A stretch of 64,000 bases of DNA from Haberlea rhodopensis (GCA_907163345.1 CAJQUN010000003.1:5305821-5369820); one strand, 5' to 3'. Numbered from the stretch's first letter, positions 33,449 to 46,287 are shown. Notes: generated by a model not told the origin, from the letters alone. Program-made: numbers and translations.

Positions 33449-35811
33449 TGTGAGACCCCGATATCTCAAGATACTAATAGGTGCGATTAAGAGAACTAAG
33501 CATTTCAATATCAGAGTATTTAATCGTGTTGACATTTTGAGCTTACAGTTCAAATGTACCCATAAAATTTTCAACAGATAATAGTTACATTTATCAAAAC
33601 AATAGGAGTGACACTATAGTTCTACTCTACTACTTGTAGAGACTACGCATAAGAACTCCGTCCTGCTATTGTAGTAGCACTCCTTACAGCTCAAAGTATC
33701 AGCCCCGACCCTAGTTCTCCTTAGCAAAAGCACCTATAAAGACAACCCCCAACACATGAGCACATAGCTATCCATATACAACACAATATGAATACGTAAG
33801 GCGTAAATGCATAATAAATACAAAACACTTCCTGTCTTTTCATCGGATTTACAATACCCATTGGTTGTCTCTGTACCACAATTCATAATCAAAACACTAT
33901 ATGAATGTATGGCTTCACTAATAAATGTCATGACATATCATCTCTTTTTCTTGAGTCAGTCATCATCAGTTATTTTAATGCTTCTTCGCTTTACAATCTC
34001 AAAACAAGCGGTATCTCATCTTCGCTTCTTCATACTAGCGATATATCATCATCGCTTAGTATGGTATACCCCGCCTCCATGTGCAAGCGAGCCTCCCCCC
34101 TCCCGCTCCACATGTTTAGCGGTCAAGCGTAAGCATTAAACCTTCACTGTGATCACCCCTGACTCGTGGAATACTCCTCTTTATTCCACATCACAATATG
34201 CAACAACAATGCATAATATGCAACAACAATGCATAATAACATGTATCAACTCTTAATGCATCACATTGCATTCATCATATGTCAAACAGACAAACATAAG
34301 TACATGTTACCGTTGGGATGCCCGTACGTCGCTTACGTACCTTTCCAAAATGTAGTGTGTGGTGGGACTCTATCCTCTGCGTTGTGTAGCCGTCTGTGAA
34401 GGCTCTACACCAGTGTACAACACAATATTAGATGTCAATTTATAATCCAAAATCAAAAATCCAATAAAATATCAATTTTTCAAAACTCTGCCTCTGGCGA
34501 TCGATCGCTACCACTTGGCGATCGATCGCCAAACTCCACTGTCCCATGGAGATCGATCGCGCCATTCATGGCGATCGATCACGTGCCTTTGATTTTGGCT
34601 ACTGGACCTCGGCGATCGATCGCGCCATTTGTGGCGATCGATCGCCACATGTTCTGTGCGCGACATTTTCCAGAATGCTAAACACTGATTTTCACACCTT
34701 TCGTTCTAACATGTAAGACCTACAACATGCCTAAACAAACATGCTAGTAGCTACAATACACTACCCTGAGTGTAATCGTACAAGCTATATATCCCAACCA
34801 CAAACCCACATGCATTAAAAGCACCCTATAACATCAGTACTCAACCAACTTTTTCGAAAAAACAGAGCATTGTCTTCCTGCCCAGATTTTTGAGTACCCA
34901 CTTTCAAGCAATGAAATCTACCACATAAGTCATGAATATTGCTCGAATAAAAATGCCAAAGGCTTCACCAAACTACCATGCATATTTTCACATCAAAGGT
35001 TTACCCTAAAACCCATCTAACATGCATAATATCACCTCCTCAAAATCACTCCCAGTCCACATTTTCCAGAAAAACAGAGTATACTCTTACCCAGATTTCC
35101 AAACACCCTACTTTACATGCTTATTTCCTCAACATAAAACATGTAAAATACATAAGGAAAAATACTGAGAGTTACATAACAACACCATGTAAGCATTTAA
35201 ATCGAAGGTTTTAAGAAACCTAAGCTAACATGCCATTTTTCACACCAATAAAAGTATGAACTCAACAACTTAATTTCAAACCCAGAAATGGTTTCTCACC
35301 CCTTTTTGCTCCGATTTTTGGAAGCTTTCCAGGCTACAAAAATGGTGGATCTCCTTCTTTTCTCACTTATCAGGTGTTGGACGAAAAATGGGAGAGAATT
35401 GGAGGTGTTCCGGCTATGACAAGGTGGAGTGGGAGATGGGGCAAGGGGCATGGGTAAGCAGCTGGCAGCTGGCAGCAGGGTATGGGTCAAGGGGGGTGGT
35501 TGAGTGGGGGGTTAAGTGATGTGTTATGTTTTGGTCCCGGTATTTAGCACGATGTATTAAAATATCCTCACATGATATTTTATAGTATTTTCTCAATAAA
35601 ATACTTCAACTCCCATTTAAAAATGCTTTACCAAAACAAACAACACACACCCCAAATAATAATGCCACAACCCCAAAATCCCAACATATAACACATGCAC
35701 CCTCACATGCATTTCCCAATATTATTAATTCAACACAAGAATTAATACCATAATTTTCACAACAATGATTAATGTTTAAAAATAACACCTAATCATTCTG
35801 GGGATATCACA
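33449..35811 (-). repeat. 5' LTR of gypsy element B (2363 bp)
   Basis: On the plus strand it runs from TGTGAGACCCCGATATC to GGGGATATCACA. Its right edge abuts the LTR of the gag-only element at 35812. It shares with LTR A the box CCCGTACGTC..TTACGTACC (34322-34341) and a palindrome field (34496-34646), but most of the rest has diverged, so A and B are related but distinct families. Confidence 0.88.
34496..34646. repeat. Array of six CGATCGATCG-type palindromes in LTR B
   Basis: Full or slightly mutated copies lie near 34496, 34517, 34551, 34570, 34611 and 34633. Two are decayed (GATCGATCACG, AGATCGATCGCG). Confidence 0.93.
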
Positions 35812-36625
35812 GTTCCGCTGGTGTGATGGAGAAAGGGGATGTATCGTGTGTTGAGGTGTGTTTCGGTGAAGGAATTGGCTTGACGGGTAAAAGATGGGGT
35901 GAAGAAGGGTAGGGGCGTGAGGTTTGGAAGGAGGTTCGGAGAATGGTTATCGGCGTGTGGTGATCTTGGAGGCGTGAGTTGTTGTCCAGCCCGTAGCGTC
36001 CCCCCTCAATCTGAATGTTATCTCCAGTATTTATGTCACGTAAATCTCTTCTTATTTTTATTCCGTGAATCATGCTGTCCAATAAACATTTCCTCCTAAG
36101 TTACGTGTCTTTCCTCTAATTGGTCCATAAAAGTTATTCCCGAATATTCTCTCTACATGTGTTTCTGAATGTCTCGATCTTCTTCCTTAAATTCACGTCC
36201 AGCCCTTATATCTTGTCCAATTGTAGTCTATCACTTGACCCTTATATATTATATTATAATAATATAATATAATATTTCTTTTAAGCTCTCTTGGTCAAAG
36301 AATTCCCTTCGTTAAAAATATCTAAGTTACGTGAACTTCGTGTGCTTATGAATCTGCACGTCTCTTTCTTTCCTTATTTGTTGTACGATGAATTATGTTG
36401 TACCGTGAATGATCTGTTGCTTGCCTGATAAGGTGTAATTCTCATTGGTCTTTGTCACATTTATGCACTTTTTATCATCTTTTGACTCATTTTCTTCATT
36501 TCCTCACATTTTCACAAAGATCCCTGAAACATGCAAATTAATACCAAAAAGTATCATATCGTTCAAGAATCTACGAAAATCACTAGAAAAACATAGTAAA
36601 ATAACTGTAAAAATCACACTTATCA
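35812..36625 (-). repeat. 3' LTR fragment of the gag-only gypsy element
   Basis: This is near-identical to 40338-41151 and ends CACTTATCA. The outer part, corresponding to 39309-40337, is missing because element B inserted here and the far side lies in the gap. B's target site is GTTCC here, against GTTCG in the other copy. Confidence 0.88.
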
Positions 36626-39302
36626 ACTCCCCCAAACTTATCACTTAATCATCCTCGATTAAGCATTAAAATCACAAGGTAGAGTTCATTATTGATATTT
36701 GAAACAATTATTTCATGACTTGCTTATTCTCAGAAATCTTATGCACATATACAAAAGTTTACAAGACATGTTTTCTCCTAATTCAACAACACATATCAAA
36801 ATCGGAACGTGTGTGTGTGCTATAGTCAATCTCAAGTTTCATGCACATATTCAAGATCAAATCATGTTAATCAACTCAAAGTCAAGATTATCATCAAGCA
36901 TCACATAGGCCTATTTTCAAACAACTTCTCCACTAATGATAGTTACTCCCTAGACTTGGATCAAAAGGACTTTTTAAGCTTGTAATGTACGGCCTTTGGT
37001 GTTGGCTTCAAAGAAAAGATAGGATATTACAAAGAAGAGAGTATAAGCATGTAATATTAATATTTGTAGCACAAAATTGAGCTTCTCTTCTTTTTCTTTA
37101 TAGCCTTGGTCACTTTGGGTCTTATTTAGTCAATTTTTTCTCAAGGCTTTATATCTATCTTTTTCTTTTCGCATTCATCATTTTTTTTCAACTATAGCTC
37201 ATCAAAATATAGCAAATTATGTGCATCTAATGAGAATCATTATACTTCCTTTAGGTAAAGACAATTCTTTCAATTTAGGCTCATAAATGTGGGTATAATG
37301 AGTTTGCCAAAGAATGTTGAATGGGGCTAATAGTATGTTAAAACATACTCCATTCTTTCTCAATTAGGCTCAAATTGGGATACTAGAGATTGATATATAC
37401 ATGGTAAGCTTGAAAGGCTCAAACAGTCCAAAGATCGCCTAAATCATATCCAAGTCAAGTTTGTAACTATAAAATTTCGCCTCAAAGTGTCATCATCAAA
37501 TAAGTTCTAGGATAACTCTAAGATGCTCAAGACAAATCATCAAGTTCACAACAATTATCACTATTCCACATGCAATCCACGAGATCATGACTCATTGTGC
37601 TCAATATATTCCTCATTCTTGACATGCTAACTCAAATTTGGATATTCATGTACAAGTCCAATAATCAACAACAATCAAGTTAATATGCATAGTGAGATCA
37701 AAATCCTCATTGAATAGTCACAACTATAATTCATTCTTTTCTCAAGTTTGAACTCATAAAAAAAAACTTTTTTAGCTCATAATAATCGGACGATTCAAGT
37801 GTCATTTAAGCACACAGCATGTGGTTAAAACAAGTAAAACATGCAAGCCACTCCCCCAAACTTAAATTAAACATTATCCTCAATGTTTAAAATAATCAAA
37901 AGGGAAAAAGTAAACTCCCCTGTTCAAGACGCTTGCATGAGGGTTGGGGAAGATTGACTTTTGAAAGCTCCACTGATGTAGGGGTTCATCGCTCCAACTG
38001 AGTACCTAGCAAGAGAAGAATGCAAATGGTAAAATATTCGACTCGAGAGATAAACAAACTAAAATGCAAAAACTAAAAAAATAAAACAAAACTAAATAGC
38101 AAAAGGATACGCTTGGGTTGCCTCCCAAGAAGCGCTGATTTCTAGTCTTCGGCTTGACCATCAGAAGCAACCATCAAAGAGCGGTTGCCGCCCATAATAA
38201 GTATCATATGATACAACAAATGGGTCTTCATTCAGTATGCCCTCAAGATTGGCATGGTATGAACAGTGTAGGCATGTCGCTCCAACAACTTTCTTACATT
38301 GGTAGGAATGGGAAAATGATTCTTGGCTTGGCTTTATATCTTGGAGGGCGTAGTGCGGTGAAGTTGGCATTGATGAAAAGAAAGGATCCACATATGGCAT
38401 AGAACATGTCTCCAACGATGGGTGCTTATCAAAGTTCTCGAAAATCTCCTCCTCCAACATCACTCTTGGCTCGTCTTCCCGTATGATTTCCTCGGTTGAC
38501 TTTTCTACTGTAGGCTCAAACACTTCAAGTGGCTCAACTTCCCTTGACTTTTCCACATAAGTAGGATCACACCCCCAAACTTGATTAGTTGAGTGATCAT
38601 CATCATGTAACCAGGCCTGATTCTTAGATCTCGTCTCCTCCTCTTGGCAGCTCATTGAAATGTTTTCCACAATGATTGTTAATTGCTACTCTAGGTGATG
38701 TATAGAATTGGTCTGGTTTTCTAAACGTTGCTCAGTTGACGCCATGAATCTAAGTAACATATCCTCTGATTGAGCCATTACTTCTGCCGAACTATCTCTC
38801 CTCTCTCCTTGATGCTCAAATGGTTGGTTTATAAGATTAGGGTGGTGAGGCTCTGGTGGGTATTGTTGACTCCAACCTTGCAATGAAGGATCACAATGCC
38901 AGTGGTAATCAAAGTCTGTCATATCATTGAACAGGTGCAACACACTGTCCTCATCTCTATCAACCAGGAGACTCCCAGTCACCAGTGCTCCGCTGAATAC
39001 CCATTCTCGCGTCTGTGCATCCAACCATTTGAAGAAATATTGCAGAAGAGTATAGTTCGAAAAGTTGTGATTCCTGAATGTGTTTGCCAATTCATTGAAT
39101 CTTCCCCACGCTGCATAAAATGGCTCTGAATATTGTTGGGCAAATTTTATGAAGACTTGTTGATGAAGCATCACAAGTACCTCGCAAGAAAAACAAATAA
39201 AACAATTAAATTTTTTTTTTATAACCAAAGAAAAAAATGGTTAAATTACAGTCAAAGCTTCGCGTATGATATTACTAAAGTTATTCCCCGGCAACGGTGC
39301 CA
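36626..39302 (-). mobile_element. Interior of a gag-only, Tat/Athila-type Ty3/gypsy element
   Basis: The interior is about 2.7 kb. It has a polypurine tract AAGTTTGGGGGAGT next to the 3' LTR (36626-36640, minus). The primer site TGGCACCGTTGCCGGGG (39286-39302, minus) has the Asp-tRNA-like sequence used by Athila/Tat elements. One Gag-like ORF lies next to the primer site. About 1.5 kb (36641-38160) is non-coding and AT-rich. The purine tract recurs at 37850-37864 and partly at 38571-38582. No protease, RT, RNase H or integrase is present, so it is a terminal-repeat element with Gag only. Confidence 0.8.
38161..39228 (-). pseudogene. gag: Gag-like protein of the Tat/Athila-type element, one nonsense codon
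   Basis: A single minus frame of about 355 codons is interrupted only by a TAG at 38686-38688. The N-terminal part has a retrotransposon Gag block, SEPFYAAWGRFNELANTFRN, with LLQYFFKWLDAQTREWV after it. This matches the layout of plant gypsy capsid domains (ES-F-AW-RF, then L-YF--GL). A Gln/Pro-rich linker follows, then an acidic region (EKSTEEIIREDEPRVMLEEE) and a Cys/His-containing stretch CKKVVGATCLHCSYH, possibly a degenerate zinc motif. Apart from the nonsense codon it is well preserved. It may have served in trans packaging. Family assignment is by motif shape only. Confidence 0.7.
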
Positions 39303-39308
39303 AAAACT

Positions 39309-41151
39309 TGGTCGCTTTTATTTTAAACAGTTATTTCTAGCGATTCTACCGCAAGTGCACGGTGTCAAGTTTTAGTATAGATAGGAAGAATACGGATTGT
39401 CAAACCCACAGAGACTAACAAGCAAATACCAAATAAGATGCTTTTAACTATATTTAACCTACGAAATTGAATTAATAATTAAACTACTAATTAATTAAAT
39501 TAACTACTAATCCAACCAAGTCAATAAAAGTAAACGGGAAAAATCCACTAGAGAAGATTATCGAGACTTTGGCTCACCAATGCAATCCCTACAATTCTCG
39601 ATTGAATATCCAAATATTTCTAAGGTGACGAGTTTTCCTAATGCATTCGTTATACTTTGGTCCAGTTATAACAAGTCTAATATTAATGTTTCAGTAAACC
39701 ACTCCCGTGTCCTTATTGAACAATTAATATCGAATAAAGATCTATGAAAACTACTAGCCTTCGATTTTGGTAAATCTATTGCTATCACACGTGTGCTAGA
39801 TTTTACTTGGTCCGTCTCAACCTAAAACCCACGGTATAATTTACTCTATCGTATTGCAATCTCCTATGGTCAATTCAATCGCAATATAACAATCATTCAA
39901 GGGTGATCAATCCCTCAAAAGCATGAAGATCAATAAATTATACGCAAAGAATTATAAGGATTCAATCATAAATCATCAAATCATAGGTTCAAAACAAAGG
40001 TTTGCCTAGCCTCGATAAATAAACTTAGTTCATACTCATAAATAAATACCAATACTCAAACTTGTCTTGCAACAATCCAAGCATGATATAATCAAAACAA
40101 AACAAAACTAAACTAAAGTTTAAAAGTAAGAATAAACTCCCAGCATCGACTCCGGTTGTAGATCCTCGCTCCTTCTCTTGCTTCCTTCTCGATCGTCTCT
40201 TTAATCGCCTTGTTGGAGTTGTTCCAAAGTCATAGGGTAAAAGGTTGATGAAGTGGATGAATGGAGAAGGTGAGGGATGGACATGTGTGGAGAAGATGGA
40301 GGGGACGCACGGTTTATTGTGAGGTGAAAGGAGGCGTTCGGCTGGTGTGATGGAGAAAGGGGATGATCGTGTGTTGAGGTGTGTTTCGGTGAAGGAATTG
40401 GCTTGACGGGTAAAAGATGGGGTGAAGAAGGGTAGGGGCGTGAGGTTTGGAAGGAGGTTCGGAGAATGGTTATCGGCGTGTGTTGATCTTGGAGGCGTGA
40501 GTTGGTGTCCAGCCCGTAGCGTCCCCCCTCAATCTGAATGTTATCTCCAATATTTATGTCACGTAAATCTCTTCTTATTTTTATTCCGTGAATCATGCTG
40601 TCCAATAAACATTTCATCCTAAGTTACGCGTCTTTCCTCTAATTGGTCCATAAAAATTATTCCCGAATATTATCTCTATATGTGTTTTTGAATGTCCTGA
40701 TCTTCTTCCTTAAATTCACGTCCAGCCCTTATATCTTGTCCAATTGTAGTCTATCACTTGACCCTTATATACTATATTATAATAATATAATATAATATTT
40801 CTTTTAAGCTCTCTTGGTCAAAGAATTCCCTTCGTTAAAAATATCTAAGTTATGTGAACTTCGTGTGCTTATGAATCTGCAAGTCTCTTTCTTTCCTTAT
40901 TTGCTGTACGATGAATTATGTTGTACCGTGAATGATCTGTTGCTTGCCTGATGAGGTGTAATTCTCAATTTTGGACTTTGTCACATTTATGCACTTTGTA
41001 TCATCTTTTGACTCATTTTCTTCATTTCCTCACATTTTCACAAAGATCCCTGAAACATGCAAATTAATACCAAAAAGTGTCATATCGTTCAAGAATCTAC
41101 GAAAATCACTAGGAAAACATAGTAAAATAACTGTAAAAATGACACTTATCA
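39309..41151 (-). repeat. 5' LTR of the gag-only gypsy element (about 1843 bp)
   Basis: On the plus strand it runs from TGGTCGCTTTTATTTT, 6 bp from the primer site, to GACACTTATCA. Its last 814 bp match 35812-36625. It contains an ATAATATAATATAATAT run near 40780. The sequence after the LTR, GTTGT, is the expected target duplicate, and its partner is not in the window. Confidence 0.82.
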
Positions 41152-41716
41152 GTTGTCGGGTTCTTGCGTTTCGACTTTCATAGATGAACCTCCAACATTA
41201 AGGTCAGCAAAGTAATCATAACTTTCATTTAACTTGGGAATTGGCACAGGCAACATTGCCGAAATGAACTAAGTGATAGGCGACCCGGGACGAGACCCCA
41301 ACTGCGACCCCGACTACGACTAACACTGCTAGATGAATGTGCCATTATTAATGCACAATGAAGAGAAATATATTAGATAGTAGAAGTATAGAACTTTGAA
41401 GTTTGAAAGATATAATTGTGTGTTACAAATAACAACACAACATACACCTATTTATAGATTTTGAAAAAAAAATAAAAAAAAGAGAGAGCGTTGCCAACAG
41501 AAACAATTGCAACGTCTATTTCAGCTGTTGCAATTGCAACTTTTATATATATAATAACCTGTTTTGGTTTTGAACCGAAATCGGTGGTGTTACCGGTTCC
41601 AAACCTTAAAATCGCTCCAGACTGGTATATTACTGTTCCGGTTCCGTTTCCAAAACGTGCTAACCGATTCGATTTTGGGTCGGGTCCGGATTGACCCGGC
41701 CCGATAAGCATCCCTA
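41152..41716 (-). mobile_element. 5' fragment of a hAT transposon, cut by the gag-only element
   Basis: The minus strand begins TAGGGATGCTTATCGGGCC, a hAT-like terminus with GC-rich subterminal sequence, at 41716. About 370 bp later an ORF opens at 41345 (MAHSSSSVSRSRGRSW), a Ser/Arg-rich start similar to hAT transposase N-termini. It is cut at 41151 by the LTR. The BED finger and catalytic domain are not present. Confidence 0.5.
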
Positions 41717-44700
41717 GTCTTCATGGTAGGCCAATAATATCCCGCTCGGTTTGCCTTTTGGTATAGCATGTTTGCACCAAGGTGGTTCCCACAACAACCT
41801 TCATGAATTTCTTTCAACATGTAATCTCCTTCTTGGTTAGAAGCACAATGCAAAAAAGGTACCGAGAAACCCTTCTTGAGCAGTTTTCCCTCCACCACCA
41901 CGAACCGTTTCCCCATTATTTTCACCCGAACTGCCTCTATCAGATCAAAGGGCATGTCATTGCTTTTCATAAATTTAATGATATGTTCTCTCCAATCTCC
42001 CATGATGCATAGCTCAAGACTCATTATAATATTGACATATATATGGGAAATTAAGAGCTCTTATACCAGCAAACTCATGTTTTTCTACTCATTATGCTTA
42101 GGTTTGTTCATCAGCAACTCAACTAGATATTTCTTCAAATCCTCAAAAGCCTTTTGGTATTGATCATTCCATTCAAATCAAGCTATTCGTCCGGCTAATC
42201 TCTGTACTTCGTTCAGGGTCAGAGGAGGATTCATCTCTTGAATCCTCCATATCTTCTCGGGGTTGGCTTCAACACCCCTTTTAGTAACCATGTACCTTAG
42301 AATTTTCCACTATATATTCCAAATGTGCATTTAGCAGGATTTAATTTCATGTCAAATTTACGTAAGGTGCCGAAGACTTCTTCCATGTCCCCGAGCAAAT
42401 CCCATGCCCTCTTACTTTTGATGAGGACATCATCCACACACTTCTACATTCCACCCAATCTTATCCTTGAATATCTTATCCATCAATCTTTGATAAGTGG
42501 CTCCTGCATTCTTCAATCCGAAGGGCATAATCACGTAACAAAAAGCTCCCCCTGCCGTGGTGGAGCTGACTTTAGGTGGATATTCTGGGGCCAAAGGGAT
42601 CGGATGATATCCCTGGTATGCATCCATCAGACATAGTACTTCGTGTACGGCGGTGGAGTCTAGTAGTTGATCAATCCTCTGAAGAGGATATCAGTCTTTG
42701 GAATAGGCCTTGTTCACATCTCGGAAATCTACACACTTCCGCCATTTGTCTCCTGATTTTGGCACAAGAACCACATTCGAGAGCCATGTTGGGAAACTAA
42801 TTTCCCAGATGTGGCTAGCTTTCAGCAATTCCCCTATCTGCTGAGCAATAATGACATCTTTCTCAGGTCCAAAATGTCTTCTCTTCTGTTTAATGGCTCG
42901 GGCATCAGACTCAACATTGAGGTGATAATCGGCAACCTCCAGATGTACTCCAGTCAAGCCAGTGGTACTCCAATTGAACACGTCCACATTCTTGTTCAAA
43001 CATTCAATCACTTTTTCCTTCAATTTTTGTTCCAATTGGGAACCAACTTTTGTTATTTTAGTCGGGGTGACCCAATTCAATAGTGAGAAACTTCTCAACT
43101 GGGGCTATTCTCTCCTCGGCCATCTCATCATCCTCTCCCCTTCTTTTACCACGTGCTCCTGGGTTTTCTTTCTCATTCTTTTTCAACTTTTCATGTTTCA
43201 GCTCATAAACATAACATTTTCTCGAGGAACTTTTGTTTCCTCCAACTTGTACGACCTCCTCTCCAAAATGGAATTTCATCGCCAAATGATAGGTGGACGC
43301 CACTGCTTGAAATACACTCAGGGCTGGTCGGTCCAAATTATGTTGTATGAAGAGGGGCGTCCACCACCAAAAAATTAATCATCTTTGTCTTTGTCCTCGG
43401 TTCCTCTCTCAACGTGACATGCAATGAAACTTGCCCTATCGGACTTACAACTTCTCCAGCAAATCCATGCAAAGAAGTATTTGCCCTTTGCATGGATACT
43501 CTTCCCAACTCTATTTGGGCCAACATTATTAAGAAAAGCACATTGGCCGAGCTTCCAGTGTCAATAAAATTTATTTGCATGGTATAGTTGGCTAATGTGA
43601 CTGATATAACTAGTGCATCATCACGGGGAAAAATTGCACCCTTGTAGATCTTCGGGTCCAAAGGCAACGGGCGTCATGCGGGGTCGTTCTCCTGTGTGAT
43701 GGACATGACTTGCAACTTCCGAGCGTAACTCTCCCTTGCTCGGTTAGAATCTCTTCCTGACATTCATCCAGAAATCATATGTATAGTTCCTCGATTTGGT
43801 AAGTTAACGGGAGCCAGCTCGTCTACTGCCTGAACATCATTTTCCTCATTTCTTTCTCCTCTAACTTCCCATGGTACCGGTCAGGGAACCCCTATCCTGG
43901 ATTTGCATTATTTCGAGGAGGATGATTATTGAAGAGTGGTCCATCATTGGGTTCTTGTCTTCCCCAAGATCTGCTTGCTCCTCTCCCTCAAAATATCATC
44001 CGCGGAAATATCCTCTTTGGTACTCTTTGATTCATGGCCACTTCTCTAGGAGGTCTCATATGGAGGTATTGATCAAAACTCATTTTCAGATGTTCCAGAT
44101 GTTTATCCTTCCGGCTTGGCTCATTTCCAGGTTTTGCCTCTTTTCTTTGTTTCATCTTCCGGGCTTCTTCCAAGTTGATATATTTAGAAGCCATTCCTAA
44201 CAACTCGTCGTAATCAGATGGACATTTTTTGGCTAGTGATCTGAACAGATCTCCTTCTCGTAGTCCTTTAGTAAAGGCGCTGACGAGTATCCCCGATGTG
44301 ACGTGAGGAACGTCGAGGCATGCTTGATTGAATCTTTTCAGGAAGTCCCAAAGTGACTCTTTTTCCAGTTGTTTAAGCCCGAACAGGCTGAGAGCTGTTC
44401 TTTTACAACTTCTATTTATCGCGAACTGATGTAAGAACAACGAGCTAAACTTCGGGAATGTATCTATGATCCCTGGTGGCATTGATTGAACCAGGATTGA
44501 GCTGCTCCTGCTAGGGTGGTCAGAAAAACCCTACTCTTCACCATATCTGTAAGTTGGTGAAGGAGTGAAGCATTCTCAAATCGTGATAAATACTCCTCGG
44601 GTCTTCGCTGCCATCATAATTTCCCACATTTAGGGTTCGGAAATTAGATGGTAAGGGATCGTCGAGAACTTCAGGAGAAAACAGTGTGCTCCTCCGTACT

Positions 44701-45183
44701 GAATATATGCCTCCCTACATTTTGTTGCGCATCTGTTGTGACTCATCTTTTAGATTCTCCATCTGATGGTGCAGAATTTTGTCACTCTTCTCTCATATTT
44801 GGTTGGAGAATCAACCTTCTTAGTATCCTCTTCCTGTTCTTCTTAAGAAGCCATGTCTTCTTCTTTATTTGTTTTTTCTTGCTGGGGCGGGGTCATAAAT
44901 TGCTTCACGACCTCCCCTACAGTTTTTAATAGCATCAGTAAACTGTTCCATTGGCATTCCCATAGTTGGAAATGCCTAGGATTAGCTTGAGGAACGTTTT
45001 GTGATGATCCACATCATCGTCATCCTCTTCACGTAACGGAGATGAGTATGAAGGGGGATTTTGGATATACCCCATAGAACTCTGTCATCTACCCTTGCTC
45101 CTTGCCATTTTTCTTCCTCCTCTGTAAAACTTTTCCCTGCTTCAACGTCTTAGCTCGATATTTCCAACAGACGGTGCCAATAA
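41717..45183 (-). pseudogene. gag-pol: Tat-type Ty3/gypsy gag-pol remnant, RNase H deleted
   Basis: From right to left: a primer site CACCGTCTGTTGG type (45164-45179, minus). A Gag block at 43988-44482 (ESLWDFLKRFNQACLDV). An aspartic protease at 43338-43667 (INFIDTGSSANVLF). RT pieces at 42691-43098 (KRRHFGPEKDVIIAQQIGE, FPTWLSNVVLVPKSG) and 42430-42627 (MPFGLKNAGATYQRLMDKIF). An integrase zinc-binding segment lies at 41725-42024 (CGNHLGANMLYQKA, AGYYWPTMK). The RNase H domain normally found between RT and integrase is largely absent near 42020-42170. Many frameshifts show it is old. The hAT fragment at 41716 cuts it off in the integrase. Nested layers A, B and the gag-only element all lie to its left. 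Confidence 0.85.
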
Positions 45184-46027
45184 TGTGATCCGTTATTTTC
45201 TGTGTTCTGTAGAATATGTGTTACAGAAAATAAAATAGAAGACACCACAATTTTTTACGTGGAAAACCTTCAAAGCGAAGGAAAAACTACGGGACCTAGT
45301 CCAGTATAAATTTTTACTATGAACTTGTCTCAATTTACAGAACTTGGACATAGTATGAGAACTTTCGACACATCATAAGAGTAAAAGACCGAACATATAT
45401 GATATTGCTCTCTTCGGAGTCTTTTCTTGCCTCACAAGTCCAACCCTTTTATACTGAGACCCACATGACATATTTATAGTAGTGACCCCGACAATTATTG
45501 TTCGTAAAATTCGGACCACGATCTCCTCTGATTGTGGCGTTATTGGTTCAAGAGGTGTTGTGGCGTTATTGGTTCAAGAGGTGTCCGAGAAATCAGCCCC
45601 CATTATCGCACATTCGTCTGCTCCGGGTGATTTGTTAGTTATGCTCGCGTTTCTCGCTACTTTTTGACCAGTATGCGAGCAAGTGTTGACGCTCCTCGGG
45701 GTTCTTCTTGCACGGCGCTCGCTTGGGATTTTACCAAAGAAATTGGTTCATCCTATGACATCAGTACTACTTATATCATCTATTTTAATGAAGAAGAATG
45801 TGATATCGCCCCAAAAAATATGAAGACAAGATTGGCAAATTCTATGGTAATAAATTATACTAATAATATCGATGCATGTTACATTAATCATAAGGCTCTC
45901 GTGATTCCATTTTGGATCCAATATAATTTGAAGAATTATTAAAGAAATTATTGCCAACCGATCTCATTTATGAACAAGAAAAAAGGAAATGCCTCCACGT
46001 GATAGGGTTGTTGATTGTTGGAAAACA
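45184..46027 (-). repeat. Probable 5' LTR of the Tat-type remnant
   Basis: It begins on the plus strand TGTGATCCGTTATTTTC, 4 bp from the primer site. The outer end near 46027 (GAAAACA) is a guess, since the partner LTR is not in the window. From 46028 to 46287 I see only AT-rich spacer, ending in the GGTAA target duplicate of the next element. Confidence 0.4.
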
Positions 46028-46287
46028 ATTTAATCCCCCAGTTTTACGGATATGTGATTTATGTCATGATATTTGTGCATGAAAAAAGATTATATTTGGG
46101 TTTATAAATCTTAAAAGGCTAATAAGGAAGTAAATAGGTTGTGTGGTTGTAGTCAGTGTTTGGGACGGGGGAGGTCGGGATTAGGGTGGGTTCAATGCAA
46201 ATTTTGTATTCCTATTAAACAACCAGTGAAAATGCAAAATTTTGTATTTCTATTGATGCTATTCATAAGAACAGTTGGTAGGGGTAA

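Noticed and set aside
41491..42163. Plus-strand frames across the hAT fragment and Tat integrase
   Set aside because: They are antisense shadows of the transposon sequences.
45482..45942. Two plus-strand frames next to the Tat remnant
   Set aside because: They lie in the probable LTR on the antisense strand and show no domain.
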